Source: Ruminococcus sp. CAG:488 (lineage in GTDB: Bacteria > Bacillota > Clostridia > Oscillospirales > Acutalibacteraceae). Taken from it: a DNA stretch of 45,474 bases. Every line of letters starts with the position of its first letter. The stretch's first letter is position 1. Below are positions 16,159 to 24,933 of the stretch, one piece after another. Under the pieces are notes generated by a model. It saw only the letters and a program-made list of their open reading frames with translations, was not told the origin of the DNA and searched no databases. The DNA lies in the NCBI GenBank assembly GCA_000434055.1, contig HF999648.1, forward strand, positions 36,102-81,575, in the 5' to 3' direction. Made by a program: the position numbers and the translations under genes.

Positions 16159-16835
16159 TTCGACTTAAGCCGAGGCTTCAATCGGCGGCGGATATGGTTC
16201 GTTACGGTTCCCGTGTCGCTGACATCGGAACCGACCATGCCTATCTGCCGACAGCGCTCATTTTGTCGGGCAAAATACCGTCTGCCGTTGCGGCAGACCT
16301 CAGAAAAGGTCCATTGGAAAACGCCTTGGAAACCGTCCGCTCCAATCATATTGAGGACAGGGTTCAGCTTCGCCTTTCCGATGGGCTTAAATGTGTTTCT
16401 CCCGACGATGCCGACGATATCGTTATCGCTGGCATGGGCGGTATTTTAATCTCCGAAATTCTGACAGCCGCCGAATGGGTAAAAAACGAAAAATACAAGC
16501 TTATTCTACAGCCGCAGTCGCATGACGAGGACGTTCGCAGATACCTTTTTGCCAACGGTTTTAATATAACAGACGAGACGGTCTGCTTCGAGGACGGCAA
16601 GGTTTACATATGTATCGGAGCTGTTTATACAGGCTCAATAACATCACACAGCGAAGCCGAGATTATGTTCGGCAGTCTCCTCACACGCCACGACGAAGCG
16701 GCAGAAGCTTTCATAAATAAAAAACTGAAAAGAATAACAGCTCGCCTTTCCGCACTCAACGCACACGGCGGTGACGAGGGCGAAAAAGAGCGACTTGAAT
16801 CAATAATAAAAGAGGTGGAAAAATGGCAAAGGTAA
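16155..16835 (+). CDS. trmK: tRNA (adenine(22)-N1)-methyltransferase
   Basis: A 226-residue class I methyltransferase of the TrmK (YqfN) family, which methylates N1 of adenine 22 in the tRNA D-loop using S-adenosylmethionine. Motif I is VADIGTDHAYLPTAL (~21-35). Family segments AADLRKGPLENA (~46-57), IAGMGGILISEIL (~91-103) and LILQPQSHDEDVRRYL are all present. The last ~60 residues are a charged helical, probably coiled-coil, domain typical of TrmK. Pairing with the Nif3-like gene immediately downstream, here with a 13-base overlap, is the usual Firmicutes arrangement. It is at full length and looks intact. Confidence 0.93.
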   Translation: MIRLKPRLQSAADMVRYGSRVADIGTDHAYLPTALILSGKIPSAVAADLRKGPLENALETVRSNHIEDRVQLRLSDGLKCVSPDDADDIVIAGMGGILISEILTAAEWVKNEKYKLILQPQSHDEDVRRYLFANGFNITDETVCFEDGKVYICIGAVYTGSITSHSEAEIMFGSLLTRHDEAAEAFINKKLKRITARLSALNAHGGDEGEKERLESIIKEVEKWQR

Positions 16836-17557
16836 AGGATTTTTACGGTTATCTTAACAGCATTGCTCCCTTTGAAACGCAGGAGAACTGGGACAACAGC
16901 GGAATGCTCGTCGGCGATATGGACGCCGAAGTAAAAAAGGTTGCCGTTGTGCTCGATATCACTCACGAAGAAATCAAAAAAGCCAAAGCAATCGGTGCGG
17001 ACTTAATAATCAGCCACCACCCTGTCATTTTCAACCCGATAAAATCCGTGACAAGGGGCAGTGTGCCGTATGAGCTTGTCGCAAGCTCGATAAACGCTCT
17101 CTGCTGTCATACTCCGCTCGACATTGCAGACGGCGGAACGAACGACAGTCTTGCAAAACTGCTCGGAATAGAGGTCACCCGTACCGAAGATCCGATATTA
17201 AGGCTCGGAACGGTTGAGCCGACCACGGCGGAAAATCTTGCAGGCAAAATCGCAAAAACGCTCAACACGAAGGTGCGCTATGCCGACGCAGGCAGAAAAA
17301 TCGAAAAAATTGCGATCTGCACAGGCGCAGGCTGTTCGCTGATTGAAGCGGCAGGTGAAATTGACGCTTTCATCACGGGCGACGCATCGCACCACAACTT
17401 TCTCGACTGCATTCAGGCAGGCATCACGCTCATTGCAGCGGGACATTACGAAACGGAAATAGTTGTTGTTCCCGTTCTTGTAAAAAAATTGCAGACACAG
17501 TTCCCCGACATTGAAATTATTGACATTAAACAGGAAAATCCGATAAAATTTATTTGA
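16823..17557 (+). CDS. Nif3-like dinuclear metal centre protein (GTP cyclohydrolase 1 type 2 family)
   Basis: A 244-residue protein of the NIF3/YqfO family, known to form hexameric toroids with two metal ions per active site. Metal-ligand positions are visible: His65 and His66 (IISHHPVIF), Asp100 (CCHTPLDIADGG), and His208 with Glu212 (AAGHYETE). It is the short version, without the ~130-residue PII-like insert found in Bacillus YqfO. The biochemical role is still debated in the literature; annotations as GTP cyclohydrolase are by homology. It overlaps the end of trmK and precedes rqcH by 7 bases, so it is deeply embedded in the translation-related operon. Confidence 0.9.
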   Translation: MAKVKDFYGYLNSIAPFETQENWDNSGMLVGDMDAEVKKVAVVLDITHEEIKKAKAIGADLIISHHPVIFNPIKSVTRGSVPYELVASSINALCCHTPLDIADGGTNDSLAKLLGIEVTRTEDPILRLGTVEPTTAENLAGKIAKTLNTKVRYADAGRKIEKIAICTGAGCSLIEAAGEIDAFITGDASHHNFLDCIQAGITLIAAGHYETEIVVVPVLVKKLQTQFPDIEIIDIKQENPIKFI

Positions 17558-17564
17558 GGTAATT

Positions 17565-19319
17565 ATGGCACTTGACGGAATATTTCTCAGCAAAATTAAA
17601 GATGAACTGCTCAGAGAAATCTCATTCGGCAGAGTTGAAAAGGTTCACCAGCCCTCCCGTGAGGAGCTGGTTATTCACCTGCGCGGCAAAAACGGAGCGA
17701 AGAAGCTTTTTCTTTCGATAAGGAGCAACAGCCCGAGAATCCATCTGACCGAACATGCGCCCGAGAATCCGGCTGTTCCACCGATGTTTTGCATGCTGAT
17801 GAGAAAAAAGCTGCTCAACGCTCAGCTTGTCGATATCCGCCAATCGGGTCTTGACCGTATACTTTACCTCGACTTCAATGCAACAAACGAAATCGGCGAT
17901 AAAATAAAACTCATTCTCTCGATTGAGATAATGGCAAAATATTCAAATATCATTCTCTTCGACGGCGACGGAAAAATCGTTGACGCAATCAAACGTGTTG
18001 ACCTCAGCCAGTCGGCGGTCCGTCAGATTCTGCCCGGCTTCAAATATATTGCACCGCCGCCGCAGAGCAAGCTCAACATAACCGACCATACGACAGAGAA
18101 TATCATCGCACAGATTAAGACTTTCCCGTCAAAGTCTCTTTCGTCTGCCGTTCTCAGCACCTTGCAGGGTGCCTCTCCGCTCACCTGCCGTGAGCTTTGC
18201 GGAGAGTTCGGTGAGCTTTACACAGACGAGGTCAGCGACAAGGGCTTTGAGTATCTCTCCGAAAATCTCGACAGTTTACGCAATATTATTATGAATGAAC
18301 CGGGCGTTCCTTTCATGCTCAAGGACGAGACAGGCAAGCCCGTTGACTTCTCTTTCTTTCCAATAAAACAGTACGGCGACCGCTACAGAACGGAGATAAA
18401 GTCAAGTTTTTCCGAGCTTCTTGACGAGTTCTATTACGAATGTGACCGACTCGAACGCACAAAGCAAAAGGGTCAGGACTTGGTAAAGCTTCTCAATTCC
18501 GCAATATCGAGAGTTTCAAAAAAGCTCAGTCTGAGGCAGGCGGAGCTGGCTCACTGTGCAGACAGAGAAAAGCTGAGAATCAATGCCGAGCTTATCAACG
18601 CAAACCTTTACAGACTCGAAAAAGGTGCGCTTTTCTACGACCTTGAAAATTACTATGACGAAAACAAACCGATTAGGATTAAAGCCGACCCGTCAAAATC
18701 CCCGTCGCAGAACGCACAAAAATACTTCAAGGAATATCGCAAGGCGAAGACTGCCGAGCAGCTTTTGACCGGCTTCATTGAGGAGAGCAAGCAGGAGCTT
18801 GCCTATCTTGAAACGGTTGCCGACTCACTTGAGAGAGCCGACACGCAGGCTGAAATTGACGAAATTCGTAACGAGCTTTCGCTTGGCGGTTACGTCAAGA
18901 AAAAGCGTGGAACTGATAAAAAATCATCAAAGGCCTTGCCGCCTATTGAATACAGGACAACTGACGGCTTTAGGGTTCTCGTCGGCAGAAACAACGTACA
19001 AAACGACAGGCTTTCGCTCAAAACCGCCGCAAAAAATGATATGTGGCTTCACACGCAGAAATTTCCCGGCTCTCACGTTATAATAGTCAGCGACAACAGG
19101 GAGATAAGCGACGAAGCGATAGTTGAAGCGGCCGAAATCGCCGCCTATCACTCAAAGGCTCGCGATGCAAAGCTTGTACCGGTTGACTACACATATGTTA
19201 AAAATCTCAAAAAGCCGCAGGGTGCGCCCTACGGTAAGGTCATATACCACGTTTACTACTCGGTCAACGTCACACCCGACCGCGACAAAATCAACGCTAA
19301 ATTAAGTAAGGTGAAATAA
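17565..19319 (+). CDS. rqcH: RqcH/NFACT family ribosome quality-control protein
   Basis: A 584-residue NFACT protein (fibronectin-binding protein A homologue, Rqc2/NEMF in eukaryotes). In Bacillus, RqcH binds obstructed 50S subunits and recruits tRNA-Ala to add C-terminal alanine tails that mark stalled peptides for degradation. NFACT-N covers ~1-200 and contains Asp97-Arg98 in SGLDRILYL, the same positions reported as essential for tailing. A long coiled coil (~280-430) follows. The C-terminal NFACT-R domain starts near 450 with FRVLVGRNNVQNDRLSLK and NDMWLHTQKFPGSHVII. The family once carried a surface-adhesin label, but there is no signal peptide here. The start has a GAGGT site. PolA follows after one base. 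Confidence 0.93.
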   Translation: MALDGIFLSKIKDELLREISFGRVEKVHQPSREELVIHLRGKNGAKKLFLSIRSNSPRIHLTEHAPENPAVPPMFCMLMRKKLLNAQLVDIRQSGLDRILYLDFNATNEIGDKIKLILSIEIMAKYSNIILFDGDGKIVDAIKRVDLSQSAVRQILPGFKYIAPPPQSKLNITDHTTENIIAQIKTFPSKSLSSAVLSTLQGASPLTCRELCGEFGELYTDEVSDKGFEYLSENLDSLRNIIMNEPGVPFMLKDETGKPVDFSFFPIKQYGDRYRTEIKSSFSELLDEFYYECDRLERTKQKGQDLVKLLNSAISRVSKKLSLRQAELAHCADREKLRINAELINANLYRLEKGALFYDLENYYDENKPIRIKADPSKSPSQNAQKYFKEYRKAKTAEQLLTGFIEESKQELAYLETVADSLERADTQAEIDEIRNELSLGGYVKKKRGTDKKSSKALPPIEYRTTDGFRVLVGRNNVQNDRLSLKTAAKNDMWLHTQKFPGSHVIIVSDNREISDEAIVEAAEIAAYHSKARDAKLVPVDYTYVKNLKKPQGAPYGKVIYHVYYSVNVTPDRDKINAKLSKVK

Positions 19320-19320
19320 A

Positions 19321-21885
19321 ATGCGACTTCTTGTTATTGACGGCAACAGTATAATCAACCGTGCTTTTTACGGAATAAAGCTCCTTAGCACCAAGGACGG
19401 CAAATATACAAACGGAATTTACGGCTTCATGAATATTTTTCATAAGCTTCTCGACGATTGCCGACCGGACAGGGTTGCCGTTGCTTTTGACGTCAAGAAG
19501 CCGACCTTCCGTCACGAAATGTATCCCGAATATAAGGCAGGCCGCCATGCCATGCCCGAGGAGCTTAAGCAGCAACTGCCCGTTCTCAAGGAGCTTTTGA
19601 CGCTCCTGGGTTATAAGATTGTCGAAAAAGCGGGATGGGAAGCCGATGACATTCTCGGCACGCTTTCGGTTCAGATGAAGGACGGTGACAAGTGCTTCAT
19701 AGCAACGGGAGACCGTGACAGCTTACAGCTTGTCAGCGACACGACGACCGTTCTTCTCGCTTCAACCAAGATGGGCAAAACTCAGACAATCCCCTATGAC
19801 AAAGCAAAAATCAAAGAGGACTACGGCGTTGAACCGTGGCAGATGATTGAAATTAAGGCTCTCCAGGGCGACAGCTCGGACAATATTCCCGGAGTTGCCG
19901 GAGTAGGTCCCAAGACCGCAGGAGATTTAATTCAGCGCTTCGGCTCGGTTGAAAACATTTACAGTAACATTGATACAATTGAAATAAAGGACAAGCTCCG
20001 TGAAAAGCTCGTCAATTCCAAGGACAGCGCAATGCTCAGCCACACGCTCGGCACCATTCGCACGGACGCTCCGATTGATACGGACATGGATTTCTACATT
20101 CCGTCCGTTCCCGACAGCGGCAAGGCCTCAAGGCTTCTTGCTTCGCTTGAAATGTTTAAAATGATTGAAAAATTTGACCTCGGCAAAGGCGAGCAGACCG
20201 ATATCGAAACAGTCAGCGTTTCTGTCAAGCACCTTGAGTCGCTCTCGGAAATCAGGCTCGGCGATAAGGCTTATTTCATTTCCGAATTTTCGGACGGCGA
20301 TATAATTTCAATCGCTTTCGACTGCGGCGAATTTATTGCCGTTGTTGATAATAACAGCTTCACATTTGCTTCTGAGCTTGCCGATATTCTCTCAAATGAA
20401 AAAATCGAAAAAATAACCTGCGATGCCAAGCAGCTCTATTCATGGGCGTTCATGCGTGATGTTCGGATAAAAGGAAAAGTAAGCGACATTATGATTGCCG
20501 GCTATATTCTTAACCCTTCGGCGAGCGACTATTCGCCTGTAAGAATGGCGCAGGAATACGGTGCGCTCTGCCCAGAGATAAGCGAGGAAAACGAGACGGC
20601 TCTCAAAGCCGCCGCTTTAAATGGCGCATGGGAAAAGGTCATCAAGCAAATCGAGGAAAATGACCAGCTTCCGCTCCTATACGATATTGAAATGCCGCTT
20701 TCAAAGGTGCTTTCCTCAATGGAGGTTACGGGATTTCTTGTTGACCGTGAGAGCATTCAACAATACGGAGCGGTGCTTGAAGAAAAAATCAACTCCCTGG
20801 TCAGCGAGATTTATGACCTTGCAGGCGAGGAATTCAATATAAATTCGCCAAAGCAGCTCGGCACAATCCTTTTTGAAAAGCTCGGACTGCCGGCAAAGAA
20901 AAAAACAAAATCGGGTTATTCGACCAATGCCGACGTGCTTGAAGGTCTTGCACCCGATTATCCGATAGTTTCGCTCATTCTCGAATACAGAACGCTTGCA
21001 AAGCTCAAATCGACCTACTGCGACGGCTTGCAGAAATGCATTGCGCCTGACGGCAGGATTCATTCGACGCTCAACCAAACCGAAACAAAGACCGGACGAA
21101 TTTCCTCGACCGAACCTAATCTTCAAAACATTCCCGTCAGAACTCCCGTCGGACGCGAGCTGAGAAAATTCTTTATTGCCAAGGAAGGCTGTGTGCTCGT
21201 TGATGCCGATTATTCGCAGATTGAATTGCGCGTTCTCTCGGACATTGCAAACGACGAAACAATGATATCCGCCTTCAACAACGGCGACGATATCCACACA
21301 ATAACGGCTTCGCAGGTTTTCAACATGCCCGTTGAGGCGGTAACTCCGTTGATGAGAAGCCGTGCCAAGGCAGTCAATTTCGGCATAGTTTACGGTATCG
21401 GCGCATTCTCACTCGCCCATGATATCGGCGTAACGAGAGCCGAAGCCGACAAATATATCAAAGGCTATCTTCATCATTTTTCGGGCGTTGACAGCTACAT
21501 GAAGAATGTCATTGCCAAGGCGAAGGAGGACGGCTATGTTCAGACTCTGTTCAAGCGCCGCCGCTATCTGCCCGAGCTTGCCGCGTCGAATGCTATGATC
21601 CGCAACTTCGGCGAGCGTGTCGCAAGGAATATGCCTATTCAGGGAACCGCCGCAGATATAATCAAAATTGCGATGGTTCGTGTCTACGACAGGCTTGAAA
21701 AAGAAAATCTCAAATCAAAGCTTATCATGCAGATCCATGACGAACTGATTGTCGAGGCTCCCGAAAATGAGCAGGAGCAGGTTCAAAAAATCATCCGTGA
21801 AGAGATGGAAAATGCATGTAAGATGAAGGTAAAGCTCACCGCAGATGTGCATTGCGGCAAGAGCTGGTACGACGCAAAAGGATAA
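19321..21885 (+). CDS. polA: DNA polymerase I, proofreading-deficient type
   Basis: An 854-residue family A polymerase used in Okazaki fragment processing and excision repair. The 5'-3' exonuclease/FEN domain covers ~1-290 (LLVIDGNSIINRAFYG, GWEADDILGT, KALQGDSSDNIPGVAGVGPKTA). The middle domain (~300-465) should hold 3'-5' exonuclease motifs, but the expected acidic DxE is absent (AYFISEFSD in that position), so proofreading is probably lost, as in Bacillus and Thermus Pol I. The polymerase domain has motif A with Asp628 and Asp630 (DADYSQIELR), motif B (RAKAVNFGIVYG) and motif C with His806-Asp807-Glu808. It is complete. The start is one base after the rqcH stop, behind AAGGTG, so translation is likely coupled. 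Confidence 0.96.
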   Translation: MRLLVIDGNSIINRAFYGIKLLSTKDGKYTNGIYGFMNIFHKLLDDCRPDRVAVAFDVKKPTFRHEMYPEYKAGRHAMPEELKQQLPVLKELLTLLGYKIVEKAGWEADDILGTLSVQMKDGDKCFIATGDRDSLQLVSDTTTVLLASTKMGKTQTIPYDKAKIKEDYGVEPWQMIEIKALQGDSSDNIPGVAGVGPKTAGDLIQRFGSVENIYSNIDTIEIKDKLREKLVNSKDSAMLSHTLGTIRTDAPIDTDMDFYIPSVPDSGKASRLLASLEMFKMIEKFDLGKGEQTDIETVSVSVKHLESLSEIRLGDKAYFISEFSDGDIISIAFDCGEFIAVVDNNSFTFASELADILSNEKIEKITCDAKQLYSWAFMRDVRIKGKVSDIMIAGYILNPSASDYSPVRMAQEYGALCPEISEENETALKAAALNGAWEKVIKQIEENDQLPLLYDIEMPLSKVLSSMEVTGFLVDRESIQQYGAVLEEKINSLVSEIYDLAGEEFNINSPKQLGTILFEKLGLPAKKKTKSGYSTNADVLEGLAPDYPIVSLILEYRTLAKLKSTYCDGLQKCIAPDGRIHSTLNQTETKTGRISSTEPNLQNIPVRTPVGRELRKFFIAKEGCVLVDADYSQIELRVLSDIANDETMISAFNNGDDIHTITASQVFNMPVEAVTPLMRSRAKAVNFGIVYGIGAFSLAHDIGVTRAEADKYIKGYLHHFSGVDSYMKNVIAKAKEDGYVQTLFKRRRYLPELAASNAMIRNFGERVARNMPIQGTAADIIKIAMVRVYDRLEKENLKSKLIMQIHDELIVEAPENEQEQVQKIIREEMENACKMKVKLTADVHCGKSWYDAKG

Positions 21886-21891
21886 TGCAAA

Positions 21892-22839
21892 ATGAAGGTT
21901 GTTGTTACGGCAAGAAATTTCTCGACAGATGACAAAACTGCTCTTCAAATGCTCAAAAATGCAGGATTTGAAGTTGAGGATCACAGCAAAGAGGACATAG
22001 GCAGCGGCACGGACGAGGAGTATATACGTTCGCTTGTGCTTGACGCCGACGCAGTTATATGCGGTCCCGAAAAAGTAAGTAATAAAGCAATAGCTGAAGG
22101 CAAAAATCTTAAAATCGTTTCCCGCCGAGGAATCGGCTACGATTCTATTGACATTGATTTCTGCAAAAAGAACGGCGTTGCAGTTGCCCGTGCGCTCGGT
22201 ACGGTTGAAGGCTCGGTTGCAGAGAGCGTTATGGCTTATATCCTCTATTTTGCAAGACGAATCGACCTGCAAAGCGAGAGCATGAACAAGGGCGAATGGA
22301 AGCGAATCATGACCCCGGGCGCAAAAAGTCACACGCTCGGCCTTATCGGATTCGGCGGAATCGGCAAGGAAATCGCAAAGCGTGCCGTTCCGTTCGGCAT
22401 GGACGTGCTTTACTATTGCCGCCACCCCAAGGATGAATTCGGTGCAAATTACGCCGAGCTTGACGAGCTTCTCGCAAAAAGCGATTACGTTTCAATCAAC
22501 GTTCCGCTTAACGAAAGCACCGTCAACATGATAGACAAAAAAATATTTTCAAAAATGAAGGACGGAGCAATTCTAATCAACACGGCAAGAAGCGGAATTG
22601 TTGACACAAATGCGCTTGTCGATGCGTTGAAATCCGGCAAGCTCTCCGGTGCGGCAATTGATGTCTTTGACAATGAGCCTTGCACGGACTCCCCTCTTAT
22701 CGGTTTGCCGAATGTTGTCTTAACACCTCACACAGCTCCTTTTACAAAAGAAAATTTCCGTGAAATGAACAACAGGGCTGCCAAAAGCGTTATTGAATTC
22801 TTTAACGGAACGCTTGACAGCCGCTATCTGATAGGATGA
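21892..22839 (+). CDS. D-isomer 2-hydroxyacid dehydrogenase (phosphoglycerate dehydrogenase-like)
   Basis: A 315-residue NAD(P)-dependent dehydrogenase. The substrate-binding part is formed by the N-terminal ~100 and last ~30 residues. The Rossmann domain carries LGLIGFGGIGKEIAKR (GxGxxG, ~144-159). Catalytic residues are in NTARSG (Arg), the conserved Glu in IDVFDNEP and His in LTPHTA, a normal Arg-Glu-His triad. The protein has no C-terminal ACT domain, so it resembles short SerA-like or hydroxypyruvate reductase-like enzymes; the substrate could be 3-phosphoglycerate or another 2-hydroxyacid. It follows polA by six bases and precedes the phosphatase-acetyltransferase fusion by four, so it is co-transcribed with genes of unrelated function. 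Confidence 0.88.
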   Translation: MKVVVTARNFSTDDKTALQMLKNAGFEVEDHSKEDIGSGTDEEYIRSLVLDADAVICGPEKVSNKAIAEGKNLKIVSRRGIGYDSIDIDFCKKNGVAVARALGTVEGSVAESVMAYILYFARRIDLQSESMNKGEWKRIMTPGAKSHTLGLIGFGGIGKEIAKRAVPFGMDVLYYCRHPKDEFGANYAELDELLAKSDYVSINVPLNESTVNMIDKKIFSKMKDGAILINTARSGIVDTNALVDALKSGKLSGAAIDVFDNEPCTDSPLIGLPNVVLTPHTAPFTKENFREMNNRAAKSVIEFFNGTLDSRYLIG

Positions 22840-22843
22840 TAAT

Positions 22844-23707
22844 ATGACAATTACCTTTGTTTGCACTGGCAATACCTGCCGCAGCGCAATGGCAGAGGGC
22901 ATTTGCAAAAGGCTCATTGCCGACAAAAAAATCGAAAACATAACCTGTCAAAGCTGCGGTCTCGGCGCATTTACGGGCGACAGCGCATCGCCGCTTGCCG
23001 TTTGGGCGGCAAGAATGCACGGTGCGGACATTTCTGACCACCGTTCAAGACAGATCAACCAATATATTTTTAACGGAACCGACCTCATGGTATGTATGAC
23101 TAAGGCGCATAAGCAGGCAATAATGACGCTGAATCCGAAATTCAAGGTTATTGTTCCCGAGCCTGAAATCTCCGACCCTTACGGCGGTGACGAGGACGTT
23201 TACTCCGCCTGTGCGGATCAGATTGAAAGCTTCGTTTCAAGGCTTCTCGACGTCCTGACTGCCGAAATCAAGCCCATGTCCGCCGGGCACGTTTCCGACA
23301 TTGCCGAGATAGAAAAGCTCTGCTTCTCCGCTCCGTGGACGGAAAAAGGGATCGCCGAGGAGCTTGACAATGAAAACGCTCGTTTTCTCGTCGCTCAGTC
23401 GGGCAAAAATGTTCTCGGCTACATCGGAGTTCACGAGGTTTGCGGCGAGGCATATATTGACAATATCGCAGTGCGCCCCGATTACAGGCGACTCGGCATC
23501 GGCGAAAAGCTTCTCAAAACGGCGCAGGAAAATGCGTTCGGCAGGAAGTGTGAATTCATTACGCTTGAGGTTCGCAGAAGCAACGAAAAAGCGATTTCGC
23601 TGTATAAAAAGCTCGGCTACCAAACGGCAGGCGAGCGTAAAAATTTCTATACAAATCCCGCCGAAGATGCGGTCATCATGACATTGAAAGAATGTGATAT
23701 CAAATGA
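22844..23707 (+). CDS. Fusion: low-molecular-weight protein tyrosine phosphatase + RimI-type N-acetyltransferase
   Basis: One uninterrupted 287-residue frame joins two enzymes usually encoded separately. Residues 1-~142 are an LMW-PTP/YwlE-type phosphatase: the P-loop is Cys7-TGNTC-Arg13-Ser14, and the general acid is Asp111-Pro112 in ISDPYGG. Residues ~143-287 are a GNAT domain of RimI type, with the acetyl-CoA loop RPDYRRLGIGEKLL (211-224), EVRRSNEKAISLYKKLGY (242-259) and the C-terminal KNFYTNP segment. Both active sites look intact. RimI next to tsaD is common in Firmicutes, and YwlE-type phosphatases often lie near the tsaC/sua5 gene, so the fusion links two neighbours of the t6A tRNA-modification genes. 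Arginine phosphatase versus tyrosine phosphatase activity cannot be decided here. The stop overlaps the tsaD start by four bases. Confidence 0.88.
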   Translation: MTITFVCTGNTCRSAMAEGICKRLIADKKIENITCQSCGLGAFTGDSASPLAVWAARMHGADISDHRSRQINQYIFNGTDLMVCMTKAHKQAIMTLNPKFKVIVPEPEISDPYGGDEDVYSACADQIESFVSRLLDVLTAEIKPMSAGHVSDIAEIEKLCFSAPWTEKGIAEELDNENARFLVAQSGKNVLGYIGVHEVCGEAYIDNIAVRPDYRRLGIGEKLLKTAQENAFGRKCEFITLEVRRSNEKAISLYKKLGYQTAGERKNFYTNPAEDAVIMTLKECDIK

Positions 23708-24708
23708 AAATATTATCCCTCGAATCCTCGTGTGACGAGACTGCGGCCGCCGTCGTTGAGGACGGCAGAAAGGTACTGTCAAGCGTTGTAGCTTCTCAGG
23801 TGCAGGAACATATTATCTACGGCGGAGTTGTGCCTGAGATTGCATCGCGTCGCCATGTCGAAGCCGTTTCGGGTGTCGTTAACAAGGCTCTGAGCGATGC
23901 AGGCTGTACTCTTGACGACATTTCGGCAATCGCCGTTACATATGCGCCCGGACTTATCGGCGCACTTTTGGTCGGCGTAAATTACGCAAAGGGTCTGTCG
24001 CTTGCAAGCGGTATTCCGCTTGTTCCCGTTCATCACCTGCGCTCACACATTGCCGCAAACTACATCACCCACCCCGAGCTTGAGCCTGAATTTCTCTGCC
24101 TCGTTGTTTCGGGCGGACACAGCCATATTGTCGAGGTTAAGGACTATACGAAATTTAAAATCGTCGGCTACACGCATGACGATGCGGCAGGCGAAGCAAT
24201 GGACAAGGCGGCAAGAGCAATGGGTCTGCCCTACCCCGGCGGTCTGAACCTTGACCGTGTTGCAAAGGACGGCGACCCGACGGCATACAAAATGCCGCAC
24301 CCGAGAGTTGACGGTGCGCCTTACGATTTCAGCTTTTCGGGACTGAAAACAGCCGCATTGAACACCATAAATATTGCAAAGCAGAAGGGCGAGGAGATAA
24401 ACGTTCCCGACCTTGGCGCATCGTATATCAAGGCGATTGTACGCTGCCTGACCGAAAATACGGAGAAAGCGGCAAAGGACCTCGGTTATAAAAAGATCGT
24501 GCTTGCCGGCGGCGTTTCGGCCAACTCGGTTCTCCGCAGGGATATGGAGGCTCTTTGCAAAAAGAACGGCTGGGAGCTTTTCGCCCCCGAGCTTAAATAT
24601 TGCGGCGACAACGGTGCAATGGTCGGTGCACAGGGCTATTATGAATTCATCGGTGGCAATACCGCCGATATGTCATTGAACGCCTATGCGACGATGAGTA
24701 TTGAATAA
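23704..24708 (+). CDS. tsaD: tRNA N6-adenosine threonylcarbamoyltransferase
   Basis: A 334-residue Kae1/TsaD (Gcp) protein that transfers the threonylcarbamoyl group to A37 of ANN-decoding tRNAs, working with TsaB, TsaE and TsaC. The N-terminal LSLESSCDETAAAVV and the metal-binding HHLRSHIAANY (His111 and His115) are classical. The ASKHA nucleotide-fold segments LVVSGGHSHIV, PYPGG and LAGGVSANSVLRR are all present. Length matches the family. tsaB and tsaE are not in this window, although they commonly adjoin rimI-tsaD. The start overlaps the previous stop (ATGA). It is the last gene of the rightward run and is followed nine bases later by a strong terminator. Confidence 0.97.
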   Translation: MKILSLESSCDETAAAVVEDGRKVLSSVVASQVQEHIIYGGVVPEIASRRHVEAVSGVVNKALSDAGCTLDDISAIAVTYAPGLIGALLVGVNYAKGLSLASGIPLVPVHHLRSHIAANYITHPELEPEFLCLVVSGGHSHIVEVKDYTKFKIVGYTHDDAAGEAMDKAARAMGLPYPGGLNLDRVAKDGDPTAYKMPHPRVDGAPYDFSFSGLKTAALNTINIAKQKGEEINVPDLGASYIKAIVRCLTENTEKAAKDLGYKKIVLAGGVSANSVLRRDMEALCKKNGWELFAPELKYCGDNGAMVGAQGYYEFIGGNTADMSLNAYATMSIE

Positions 24709-24716
24709 AAAAATTT

Positions 24717-24763
24717 CAGCCGCAAAGCAAATTGTGATGATTGCTTTGCGGCTGGTTTTATTT
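24717..24763. terminator. Strong bidirectional terminator after tsaD
   Basis: CAGCCGCAAAGCAA (24717-24730) pairs perfectly with TTGCTTTGCGGCTG (24741-24754), with T-rich tracts on both sides. It ends the rightward tsaD run and also the leftward oadB-small protein transcript, whose stop codon lies at 24758-24760. Confidence 0.92.
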
Positions 24764-24916
24764 ATTGTCTTTTGATTTGTTCTTTCCTGTCAGCTTATTC
24801 AAAATTGTTGCACAAATTATTATAATTCCTATAACAATAAAAATTCCAAGCATACCTTTTCCCATATACGGGAGCGTTTCTATGAAAGCGTACGGATTAA
24901 AACCTAATAAATTCAT
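24758..24916 (-). CDS. Small membrane protein, OadG-like candidate (gamma subunit of sodium pump)
   Basis: A 52-residue protein, easy to miss because of its size. The ATG at 24916 follows AAGGAG with 8-base spacing, and the TAA is at 24758-24760. The sequence has a short amphipathic N-terminus (MNLLGFNPYAF), one long hydrophobic helix (~22-40, GMLGIFIVIGIIIICATIL) and a basic tail KLTGKNKSKD. It lies 17 bases after oadB in the same transcript and before its terminator. In oxaloacetate and methylmalonyl-CoA decarboxylase sodium pumps, the gamma subunit is a small single-helix protein encoded beside beta, so this is a positional and structural candidate for a reduced OadG. Sequence similarity to OadG is too low to claim by eye. 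Confidence 0.7.
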   Translation of the reverse strand: MNLLGFNPYAFIETLPYMGKGMLGIFIVIGIIIICATILNKLTGKNKSKDNK

Positions 24917-24933
24917 AAATAAATCTCCTTTCA

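Noticed and set aside
23268..23681. Extra frames inside the phosphatase-RimI gene suggesting a frameshift
   Set aside because: The main frame carries both complete domains without interruption; the other frames have no recognisable motifs.
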